From: Leisingera daeponensis
GTDB taxonomy: Bacteria > Pseudomonadota > Alphaproteobacteria > Rhodobacterales > Rhodobacteraceae
Assembly (NCBI RefSeq): GCF_019801465.1
Contig: NZ_JAHVJA010000002.1
Span: forward strand, 310,001 to 374,000
Length of the DNA stretch: 64,000 nucleotides
Reading direction: 5' to 3'
The notes under the pieces were generated by a model. That model had not been told where the DNA came from. It made no database searches and worked only from the letters and a program-made list of their open reading frames with translations. This document shows, piece after piece, positions 57,576 to 64,000 of this stretch (within the stretch, counting starts at the first letter, position 1; each line of letters opens with the position of its first letter). Both the position numbers and the translations under genes were made by a program.

Positions 57576-57763
57576 GGGAGCCTCCTGTCAGTCTATGCCT
57601 GCGGTAGAGTTTAGCGGCGGGGCGCGGTTAATCCACCCGGCCCCGGCACCGCCCCCTGCTGCTGCAGACCGTTTTATGTTAGGATTGCGGCATCAGCGGG
57701 TGGCAAGACCCGCGTCCCGGGGCCCTGTGCGAGCAGCATTTGCCAGCGAGGGAGGGGACATTC

Positions 57764-59047
57764 ATGACACGATCCGGAAATGACAGCGCGGCGCTGGAGT
57801 ATGCCGCGGGCGGCGGGCTGCTGAGCCGCCGGATGCTGCTGGCCTCGGCTGCTGCCGGGACCGCAGCGGGGCTGCTGCAGCCGCGCGGGGCACGGGCAGA
57901 GGCGGATATCCCGGAATGGACCAAGGCCGCGGGCGCACGGGCGCGCGGTTACGGCACGCCGGCCGCGGCGGAGGCATCGGTGCAGCGCGCCATCATCGAA
58001 CCCTGGCAGGACGTGGCGCCGGCCTTCAGCCTGTCGGGCACACCGCATCACCGCCTGCGCGGCACCATCACCCCCAACGGTCTGCATTACGAGGTGCATC
58101 ACGGCGGCCGGCCCGACATTGACCCGGCCCGCCACCGCCTGATGATCCACGGGCTGGTGGAGCGCCCGCTGCAATTCGACCTGGAGGCGCTGGAGCGTTA
58201 TCCGATGGCCACAGCCATCCATTTCCTGGAATGCGCCGGCAACAGCCTGTTCAACGCGGTGATGCCGGAGCCGATGCAGGCGGGCTGCGACATGCTGCAC
58301 GGCCTTGTGTCGAACACCGAGTGGAGCGGCATCCCGGTGAAGGTGCTGATGGAGGAAGCCGGGGTGCAGCCCGAGGGCAAATGGGTGGTGGCCGCGGGTG
58401 CCGACGGGCCGAGCCTGGCGCGCTCGGTCCCGATGGAGAAGATCATGCAGGACGGCATGCTGGCGCTGTACCAGAACGGCGAGCGGATCCGGCCCGAGCA
58501 AGGCTATCCGATGCGGCTGCTGCTGCCCGGGTTCGAGGGCAACATGAACATCAAGTGGCTGACCAGCCTGTGGGTGACGGAGGCGCCGGTCCATACCAAG
58601 GATGAATCGGGGGAATACACCGAGATACTGGCCGATGGCTCCTCGCTCCAGTTCACCTTTGCAATGGGGGTGAAGAGCTTCATTACCCATCCCTCCGCCA
58701 CCATGACGATGAGCGGGCCTGGGTTTTACGAGATTTCCGGGCTGGCCTGGTCCGGCGCAGGCAAGGTCGCCAAGGTCGAGGTCTCGGCCGACGGCGGCGC
58801 CAGCTGGGCCGAGGCGGCGCTGGCCGCGCCGGTGCTGCCGCAGGCGCTGACCCGGTTCAGCCTGCCCTGGCACTGGGACGGATCACCGCTGGTGCTGATG
58901 AGCCGCGCCACTGACGAAACCGGTGCGGTGCAGCCTGCGCGCGCCGACTGGAAGGCGCGCTATCACGCCTCGAGCTTCCTGCATTACAACGCCATCCAGC
59001 CCTGGCAAATCACGGCAGAAGGAGCGGTTCAGAATGTCTATCTTTAA
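57764..59047 (+). CDS. soxC: sulfite dehydrogenase molybdopterin subunit SoxC
   Basis: A 427-residue sulfite-oxidase-fold enzyme. It has a twin-arginine signal (LLSRRMLLASAAAGTAAGLL, about 19-38), so it is exported folded with its cofactor. The molybdenum ligand is Cys157 in HFLECAGNS; the dimerisation domain occupies the C-terminal third. In sulfur-oxidising roseobacters SoxC works with a cytochrome SoxD. GGGAGGGG before the ATG. It overlaps the cytochrome gene by 14 bp. No soxXYZAB in the window. Confidence 0.9.
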   Translation: MTRSGNDSAALEYAAGGGLLSRRMLLASAAAGTAAGLLQPRGARAEADIPEWTKAAGARARGYGTPAAAEASVQRAIIEPWQDVAPAFSLSGTPHHRLRGTITPNGLHYEVHHGGRPDIDPARHRLMIHGLVERPLQFDLEALERYPMATAIHFLECAGNSLFNAVMPEPMQAGCDMLHGLVSNTEWSGIPVKVLMEEAGVQPEGKWVVAAGADGPSLARSVPMEKIMQDGMLALYQNGERIRPEQGYPMRLLLPGFEGNMNIKWLTSLWVTEAPVHTKDESGEYTEILADGSSLQFTFAMGVKSFITHPSATMTMSGPGFYEISGLAWSGAGKVAKVEVSADGGASWAEAALAAPVLPQALTRFSLPWHWDGSPLVLMSRATDETGAVQPARADWKARYHASSFLHYNAIQPWQITAEGAVQNVYL

Positions 59048-59552
59048 CCTTGCCACCGCCGCCCTGATGCTGACCGCCGCTGCCGCCCGCGCCGAAGGCC
59101 CCGGGCTGGGGCAGCCGCTGGAGACCGCGGAGATCCCGTTTTATGCCACCTATGTGAAACCCGATGGCACCGGCCTGCCCGAAGGCAGCGGCACCGCGGC
59201 TGACGGGGAGGCGCTTTATGCTGCGAAATGCGCCAGCTGCCACGGTGCGACCGGCAGCGAAGGCCCGGTGATGCCGCCGGTCGGCCCCAATGATATCTGG
59301 GCCAAGCCCGCGGGCAGCTATTGGCCCTATGCCACCACGCTGTTCGACTACATCCGCCGGGCAATGCCGCTGGAGGCGCCGAAGTCGCTGAGCGACGACG
59401 AGACCTATGCGCTGGCGGCCTATATCCTGGAGCGCAACGGGGTGATTGATGCGGAAACCGCGATGACGGCGGAGACCCTGCCGCAGGTGAAGATGCCGAA
59501 CCACGGCAATTTCCTGGACGTCTGGGCCAGGCAGGGCGCGAAACCCTGGTGA
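59034..59552 (+). CDS. monoheme cytochrome c, SoxD/SorB-like
   Basis: A 172-residue periplasmic cytochrome with a signal peptide (about 1-20) and one heme site CASCH (Cys66, Cys69, His70); a distal Met is probably in RRAMPLEAPKSL. It is translated from within the end of soxC and should accept electrons from SoxC. Classical SoxD is a diheme protein of about 380 residues, so this is a shorter one-heme version. Confidence 0.85.
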   Translation: MSIFNLATAALMLTAAAARAEGPGLGQPLETAEIPFYATYVKPDGTGLPEGSGTAADGEALYAAKCASCHGATGSEGPVMPPVGPNDIWAKPAGSYWPYATTLFDYIRRAMPLEAPKSLSDDETYALAAYILERNGVIDAETAMTAETLPQVKMPNHGNFLDVWARQGAKPW

Positions 59553-59565
59553 AGGCGGCCGGGCG

Positions 59566-60363
59566 TCAGGTGCGGGTCCAGAAGCGGCGCAATTGGGCGG
59601 CGGTCTCTGCCGGGCGGGTGACCGGCAGCATGTGGCCTGCGCCCGGCACCTCGGCATGCGCGGCAGAGGCCAGACGGCGGCAGAGGCTGCGGGCGATGGC
59701 GGGGATCACCGGCGGGCTGCCGGCGCCGGTCAGGATCTGCACCGGCATGGTGACCACATCCAGCGCGCCGGGGGCCAGGGTGCCGTTTGCGTCCTCATGC
59801 AGCACCGCTCGGCTGGCCATCACCACCGGCATCGCGCGGACCATCGCGGCGCGGGCGGGAGCGGGCAGATCGGGCCATTTCGGCTCCCCCGGCCCCCACA
59901 TGCGGTTGAACAGCCGGGTTGCCAGTTCGCGGTCGCCTGCCGCCCAGGCAGCTTCGGCGGGCCGGCTGGCCTCCTCCAGCGCGGCAAAGGCGGCGGGGTC
60001 CTCGTCCCGCGCGGCGGCGAACAGCACCGGTTCGATCAGCGTGAGGCTGCGCACCAGGTCCGGGCGGGCCATCGCCATCCGCAGCGCCACCGTGGCGCCG
60101 AAGGAATGGCCTACGAGGTCCAAGGGACCCGTCAGCAGCGCGAGCCCCGCCTGCACGTTCAAGAGCTGGTAGTTGCCCTGCCCGTCCCAGTCCGGGCTGC
60201 GGCCGTGGCTGAGCATGTCGAAAGCGGTGAGCGTGATCTCCTCTGCCATCGCCTCTGCCACCCCGCGCCAGGCGCCGGAGTGGGCCAGCGAGCAATGCAC
60301 GGCCAGCACCGGCCGCGGGCCATGGCCGAAACTGCGGCGGAAAACCTGCGGGGCGCGGCTCAT
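59566..60363 (-). CDS. alpha/beta-fold hydrolase
   Basis: A 265-residue alpha/beta hydrolase. The oxyanion region is VLAVHCSLAHSGAW, the nucleophile elbow DLVGHSFGA (Ser87), and the catalytic His is in VPGAGHMLPVTRP near the end, with a lid of about 60 residues between. A GTG 33 bases upstream is an alternative start. It converges with the cytochrome gene (13 bases apart). Substrate unknown. Confidence 0.85.
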   Translation of the reverse strand: MSRAPQVFRRSFGHGPRPVLAVHCSLAHSGAWRGVAEAMAEEITLTAFDMLSHGRSPDWDGQGNYQLLNVQAGLALLTGPLDLVGHSFGATVALRMAMARPDLVRSLTLIEPVLFAAARDEDPAAFAALEEASRPAEAAWAAGDRELATRLFNRMWGPGEPKWPDLPAPARAAMVRAMPVVMASRAVLHEDANGTLAPGALDVVTMPVQILTGAGSPPVIPAIARSLCRRLASAAHAEVPGAGHMLPVTRPAETAAQLRRFWTRT

Positions 60364-60535
60364 GCGGCCGGCCCTGCGGCGCCCGGAGTTTGACACAGGG
60401 TTGAAGGGCCTTGCCTGGATGCCACCAAAAGCTGTTTCTCCCGCTTAGAACTTTGCGCGAGGGTAAGTGCATGGTAAGCGGGGTTCAATATCACGAATCT
60501 GACACATTGCCATTGCTGCCTGGGGATCACAGCCA

Positions 60536-61558
60536 ATGCCGACCTTGAACGAACCCAAGCTGATTGCTGGGAACGCCAACCTCCCTCTTGCCCAAGCCAT
60601 TACCCGCCGGATGAGCATGCACCGCGGTGTTGACCAGGGGCTGGTGGACGCCCGCGTCGAGCGGTTCAACGACGGCGAGATCTTCGTCGAAGTTTACGAG
60701 AACGTCCGCGGCGAGGACATGTTCATCATCCAGCCGACCTCGAACCCGGCCAATGACAACCTGATGGAGCTCTTGATCATCGCCGACGCGCTGCGCCGCT
60801 CCTCGGCCCAGCGCATCACCGCGGTGATCCCCTACTTCGGCTATGCCCGCCAGGACCGGCGCACCAAGGCGCGCACGCCGATCTCGGCCAAGCTGGTCGC
60901 CAACATGCTGACCGGCGCGGGCATCGAGCGGGTTCTGACCATGGACCTGCACGCGGCGCAGATCCAGGGCTTCTTCGACATTCCGGTCGACAACCTCTAT
61001 GCCTCGCCGATCTTTGCGCTGGATGTGAAAGACCAGTTCAAGGACCGGATGGACGAGCTGATGGTGGTCAGCCCCGACGTCGGCGGCGTGGCCCGGGCCC
61101 GCGAGCTGGCCAAGCGCATCAGCGCGCCGCTGTCGATCGTCGACAAGCGCCGCGAGAAGGCCGGCGAAGTGGCGGAGATGACCGTGATCGGCGACGTGAA
61201 AGACAAGATCTGCCTGATCGTCGATGACATGTGCGACACCGCCGGCACTCTGTGCAAGGCCGCGCAGGTGCTCTTGGACAACGGCGCCAAGGAAGTGCAC
61301 GCCTATATCACCCACGGCGTGATGAGCGGCCCGGCGGTGGAGCGCGTCACCAACTCGGTGATGAAATCGCTGGTGCTGACCGACACCATCCAGCCGACCG
61401 AAGCGGTGATCAATGCGCCGAACATCCGCATCGTGCCGACCGCGCCGCTGTTCACCCAGGCGATCCTGAACATCTGGCACGGCACCTCGGTGTCGTCGCT
61501 GTTTGAGGACAAGACGCTGGTTCCGATCTACGAGAGTCTCTATTCCAACGGCGGCTGA
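60536..61558 (+). CDS. prs: ribose-phosphate pyrophosphokinase
   Basis: Makes PRPP from ribose 5-phosphate and ATP for purine, pyrimidine, histidine and tryptophan pathways. The 340 residues show the N-terminal [11 protein letters not shown], the flexible catalytic loop [18 protein letters not shown], and the PRPP signature [14 protein letters not shown]. About 25 residues longer than E. coli Prs at the N-terminal and loop regions, as usual in alphaproteobacteria. Confidence 0.96.
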   Translation: MPTLNEPKLIAGNANLPLAQAITRRMSMHRGVDQGLVDARVERFNDGEIFVEVYENVRGEDMFIIQPTSNPANDNLMELLIIADALRRSSAQRITAVIPYFGYARQDRRTKARTPISAKLVANMLTGAGIERVLTMDLHAAQIQGFFDIPVDNLYASPIFALDVKDQFKDRMDELMVVSPDVGGVARARELAKRISAPLSIVDKRREKAGEVAEMTVIGDVKDKICLIVDDMCDTAGTLCKAAQVLLDNGAKEVHAYITHGVMSGPAVERVTNSVMKSLVLTDTIQPTEAVINAPNIRIVPTAPLFTQAILNIWHGTSVSSLFEDKTLVPIYESLYSNGG

Positions 61559-61578
61559 GGCGGCTGTTTGACGAATTT

Positions 61579-61609
61579 GAAAAGCCCCGCACTTGCGGGG
61601 CTTTTTTGC
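61579..61609. terminator. bidirectional terminator of prs and the MFS gene
   Basis: AAAAGCCCCGC / GCGGGGCTTTT stem with TTTTTT after it on the plus strand and AAAA before it, four bases from the MFS stop codon. Confidence 0.9.
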
Positions 61610-61612
61610 TTT

Positions 61613-62806
61613 TTAGGCGCTGGCGCGGTGCCGGGCTGGATAGAGTGCGGCAATCAGTGCAGCCGCAGCCATCAGGCCCAGCACCGCGGCGGCGCCTGAA
61701 AAGGTGCCGCCATAGCCCCAGCGCACGATGGCAGGGGTGGTGAAAAACGGCGACAGGAACTGGCCGCAGAACACAGACGCGGTGAGGATCGCACCAGCCG
61801 TGCCACGCCGTTCTGAAGGAGCCAGCGCCAGCGCAATGGCGACAAAGCCGGGGGAGACCGTGGCGTAGCCGATGCCGACACCCATGGCGCCTGCGAGGGA
61901 CAGCGCCGCGCTGCCCTGCTGTGCCAGCACGGCAAGACCTGCGGCCAAGGCACAATAGCCGAGGGCAAAGATGGCGGCGTGGGATAGTTTTGATTTCAGC
62001 CGCCCGTAGAAAAGTGCGGCGACACCGCCGCAAAGCGACAGCAGACCCAACCCAGCCCCGGTCATAAGCGCGCTGTTGAGGCCCTGGGCGGCAAAGAAGA
62101 AGGGCAGCTGTGTCGGCATCATGAAGAACAGGCCGTTGGTCAGCATCTGCAGCGCCGAAACAGCTAGGACCAGTGGCAGCCAGGCCGGGTGGCCCGGAGC
62201 CTCTGCCTGCCCTGCCCCGCCGGTGCTGCGACGGGGTTCGGGAGCGTGGCGCCAAACGGCGTAGAGGCACAGGAAAGCCAGCCCGTAGATCAGAAACGGC
62301 AGCCGCGGCGACTGCGTGGCCGCCAGCCCGGCAGTGCCGATGAACAGCAGCCCGCCGAAGTTGCGCGCCGAGATCTGCAGGCCGGTTAGCGCCTGGCGGC
62401 AGGCACCGGTGAAATAGTCGCCGATCAGCGCGGTCTGCGCGGTCATGATCAGCCCGACAGAGATACCGAGGCCAAAGCGGCTGGCGAGCATTAGCTGCAG
62501 GTCTGGCAGGTAAAAGCCCGCGGTGCCGCACAGGAGGAACAGCCAGATGCCCGCCAGAAGAACGCGCCGCCGCCCGTTGCGGTCAGTGAGCCAGCCTGCC
62601 AGCGGCGCGGTCAGCATCACCCCCAGCGAGGGCGCGGTGACCAGCAGCCGCACCATAAAGCCCGCATCAGGCACCTCTGCAAACTCCTGCTCCAGCCCTG
62701 CCAGCGCCGGGCTGATAGTGGCATTGGCCATCACCGTGAGGCTGGCCGCCATCAGGAGCGCCAGTGCCTGCGGCTGCCGCCAGAGGGGTGTTTCGAATGG
62801 TGTCAT
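61613..62806 (-). CDS. MFS transporter
   Basis: A 397-residue major-facilitator protein with 12 predicted helices. The loop 2-3 signature is GWLTDRNGRRRVLL (about 71-84), and GIGYATVSPGF occurs in the C-terminal half. It resembles drug-efflux (DHA1) MFS proteins. Divergent from a MerR regulator across a 68-bp gap with a 19-bp-spaced promoter, which suggests induction of export by that regulator's ligand. Confidence 0.88.
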   Translation of the reverse strand: MTPFETPLWRQPQALALLMAASLTVMANATISPALAGLEQEFAEVPDAGFMVRLLVTAPSLGVMLTAPLAGWLTDRNGRRRVLLAGIWLFLLCGTAGFYLPDLQLMLASRFGLGISVGLIMTAQTALIGDYFTGACRQALTGLQISARNFGGLLFIGTAGLAATQSPRLPFLIYGLAFLCLYAVWRHAPEPRRSTGGAGQAEAPGHPAWLPLVLAVSALQMLTNGLFFMMPTQLPFFFAAQGLNSALMTGAGLGLLSLCGGVAALFYGRLKSKLSHAAIFALGYCALAAGLAVLAQQGSAALSLAGAMGVGIGYATVSPGFVAIALALAPSERRGTAGAILTASVFCGQFLSPFFTTPAIVRWGYGGTFSGAAAVLGLMAAAALIAALYPARHRASA

Positions 62807-62841
62807 GCTGAAAATCCTTGTCCGATCCGTTCAAGGCTGGC

Positions 62842-62872
62842 AGCCTGCCAATTAAAGCCAGCTTGAGGTCAA
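62842..62872 (-). promoter_or_regulatory. MerR-type promoter of the MFS gene
   Basis: On the minus strand TTGACC (62872-62867) and CAGGCT (62847-62842) are 19 bp apart, the over-long spacing that MerR proteins correct. An imperfect CTCAAG/CTTTAA dyad lies in the spacer. Confidence 0.55.
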
Positions 62873-62874
62873 GG

Positions 62875-63276
62875 ATGAAACTTCTGGATATCGGCGAGGT
62901 GGCGGAACGCTCCGGCGTGGCCCCCTCGGCGCTGCGCTACTATGAGGAAATCGGGCTGATCGCCTCGGCCGGGCGCAAGGGGCTCAGGCGGCAGTACGGA
63001 GCGGCGACCCTGCTGCAGCTGTCGCTGATAACGCTGGGCAAGGCGGCGGGGTTTTCGCTGCAGGAGATCGCCGGCATGTTCGGCCAGGACGGCCGGCCCG
63101 ACCTGCCGCGGGACCAGCTGCATGCGCGCGCCGATGCGCTGGAGGCGCAGATCCGCGAGCTGACGGCCCTGAAGGACGCGCTGCGCCATGTGGCGGACTG
63201 CCCGGCGCCCAGCCATCTGGAGTGCCCCAAGTTTCAGAAGCTGCTGCGGGCCGGGTCGATTACGGCGGAGGTTTAG
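62875..63276 (+). CDS. MerR-family transcriptional regulator
   Basis: A 133-residue MerR protein: N-terminal winged HTH (LDIGEVAERSGVAPSALRYYEEIGLI), a coiled-coil dimerisation helix (about 80-108) and a C-terminal Cys109-x7-Cys117 loop. That Cys spacing equals the metal-binding loop of CueR/ZntR-type proteins, but the usual metal-transporter partner is absent; it sits next to an MFS exporter instead. AAGG lies just before the ATG. It overlaps the convergent lectin gene by 4 bp. Confidence 0.88.
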   Translation: MKLLDIGEVAERSGVAPSALRYYEEIGLIASAGRKGLRRQYGAATLLQLSLITLGKAAGFSLQEIAGMFGQDGRPDLPRDQLHARADALEAQIRELTALKDALRHVADCPAPSHLECPKFQKLLRAGSITAEV

Positions 63277-63623
63277 CCGACGTCCCAGTCATCGGCATGG
63301 GGCAGCTCGCCGATGGCCAGCCAGGCAGCCCGCAGGCGGGCGGCGCGGCTGTCGGCCCAGGTGCGGAAAACGATGTCGAAGCCGTGGCAGGTGATGTTTT
63401 CCGCCACCAGTTCGGCGCGGATAGCGGCGGAAGTGTCCATGTCCCAGAGCGACACCGACACATGCACCGCGGGCGGGCGGGCATAGGCCTCGGCGAATGC
63501 GACCGCCTTGCGCCGCACCCTCGGGCCGGAGCCGGTCCACATCTCGCCGCCCTTCTCGAAGTCCGAGAAGACTTCGACATCCCCCTGTTCGATCCCGGTG
63601 CGGGGATTGCGCAGTCGTTTCAT
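63273..63623 (-). CDS. H-type lectin domain protein
   Basis: A 116-residue protein that is almost entirely an H-type lectin domain (HLA lectin-like): FEKGGEMWTGSGPRVRRKAV, VSVSLWDMDTS, and ENITCHGFDIVFRTWADSRAARLRAAWLAIG. In eukaryotes this domain binds GalNAc; bacterial copies are common in Rhodobacteraceae with unknown role. GAGGACGGG directly before the ATG at 63623. No signal peptide. Confidence 0.82.
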   Translation of the reverse strand: MKRLRNPRTGIEQGDVEVFSDFEKGGEMWTGSGPRVRRKAVAFAEAYARPPAVHVSVSLWDMDTSAAIRAELVAENITCHGFDIVFRTWADSRAARLRAAWLAIGELPHADDWDVG

Positions 63624-63911
63624 TCCCGTCCTCAAGCTGTTCGGCCGTTTCTCAGGGTAAGTCATACAGCGCGGGAATCCAGAGACCAGCACAAACGCCG
63701 TGCGGCCCGTTTCCGGCGGTGCAGCTGTTTTTCCTGAGGGGCAAAAACACCATCTCCAATCGGAAACTTTTCCCGGTTTGCGCACGCAAATCCCCCCATG
63801 TCGCAAAAGATACAGATTCCGGCGCACAGGGATCGTGCCCGGGACCGCGATCTCTGGTGTGTGGCTGCATCCGCCGCACGCAGGCGATCTGACCTTAAGG
63901 AGGAGACACCC
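63624..63911. other. 288-bp intergenic region
   Basis: Divergent promoter region between the lectin gene and the transporter gene. No gene or clear operator recognised. Confidence 0.4.
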
Positions 63912-64000
63912 GTGTCACCAAATGATCCCCCCCTTGCCAAGCCCGGTTTCTGGCTGGCGCTGCTGCCCATCGTGCTGACGCTGGCCGTGCTGGGCATGCA
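63912..64000 (+). CDS. N-terminus of a membrane transporter, possibly NhaC-type antiporter
   Basis: A GTG with AAGGAGGAG six bases upstream opens a frame reading VSPNDPPLAKPGFWLALLPI and continuing VLTLAVLGM to the window end. The short charged start followed directly by a first membrane helix with LLPIVLTL is like NhaC-family Na+/H+ antiporters, but only 29 codons are visible, so the family call is tentative. Confidence 0.5.
   Translation, partial: MSPNDPPLAKPGFWLALLPIVLTLAVLGM

Noticed and set aside
63000..63280. SoxR-type iron-sulfur sensor
   Set aside because: The MerR protein has only two C-terminal cysteines (C-x7-C), not the four-cysteine cluster of SoxR.

Overview
The window is a high-GC bacterial chromosome segment with dense, short-gapped genes, many ATGA-type overlaps and Shine-Dalgarno starts. 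The gene set points to a marine Rhodobacteraceae member of the Roseobacter group (inference; Leisingera/Phaeobacter/Ruegeria-like). Pointers include a fused sulfate adenylyltransferase/APS kinase, DUF1150 next to Hsp20, DUF2161, a Hint-domain protein, a TIGR01459 HAD protein, a CtrA-type TTAAC-N6-TTAAC box and a CIRCE-controlled groESL operon. No rRNA, tRNA, CRISPR array, insertion sequence or prophage was seen. Most of the window is core chromosome.

Layout. 1-8 kb: 3' part missing from aspS, a CPBP membrane protease, pabC-pabB (folate) and, divergently, carB with a clear promoter and terminator, then a secreted trypsin-like protease. 8-15 kb: a 24-residue lipoprotein gene, arsH (in-frame stop just before its conserved tail) coupled to an HTH gene, tdk, and a minus-strand operon ybjN-proC-csaA-hydroxyacid dehydrogenase, then a 2OG-Fe(II) oxygenase. 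15-20 kb: ubiK divergent from lgt-midA-pgeF, a very small basic protein, a Hint protein and an Lrp/AsnC regulator. 20-26 kb: trxB-rraB-like, a membrane/ferredoxin/adenylate-cyclase protein, then a MarR-like segment in frame with sulfate adenylyltransferase/APS kinase. 26-31 kb: a PRMT-type methyltransferase, PRC-barrel, DUF1206, PhzF (plus a small remnant of a second PhzF), and hsp20-DUF1150.

31-40 kb: YdcH-like, SLC13 permease, uracil permease, purE-purK, then minus-strand EamA, lipase and phnM, and an HNH endonuclease. 40-49 kb: groES-groEL with CIRCE and a sigma70 promoter, an IPNS-like oxygenase, DUF2161, an AAC(3)-fold acetyltransferase, tandem TraB/GumN paralogues and Mn-type pyrophosphatase. 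49-57 kb: a solo LuxR with a lux-box-like dyad, a chemoreceptor, a HAD protein, MaoC, ribF-ycgN, a small membrane-protein gene broken by a 32-bp tandem duplication, threonine aldolase and a DsbA-fold isomerase. 57-64 kb: Tat-exported sulfite dehydrogenase SoxC with a monoheme cytochrome, a hydrolase, prs, an MFS exporter divergent from a MerR regulator, an H-type lectin, and the start of a membrane transporter cut by the window end.

No complete undescribed multi-gene system was found. The most interesting signals are the MarR/SAT-APSK reading-frame continuity with palindromes upstream, the redox-wired cyclase, two recent-looking lesions (arsH nonsense codon; 32-bp duplication), the 24-residue lipoprotein, and several well-formed operators (CtrA box, Lrp repeats, lux-box-like dyad, MerR-spaced promoter).
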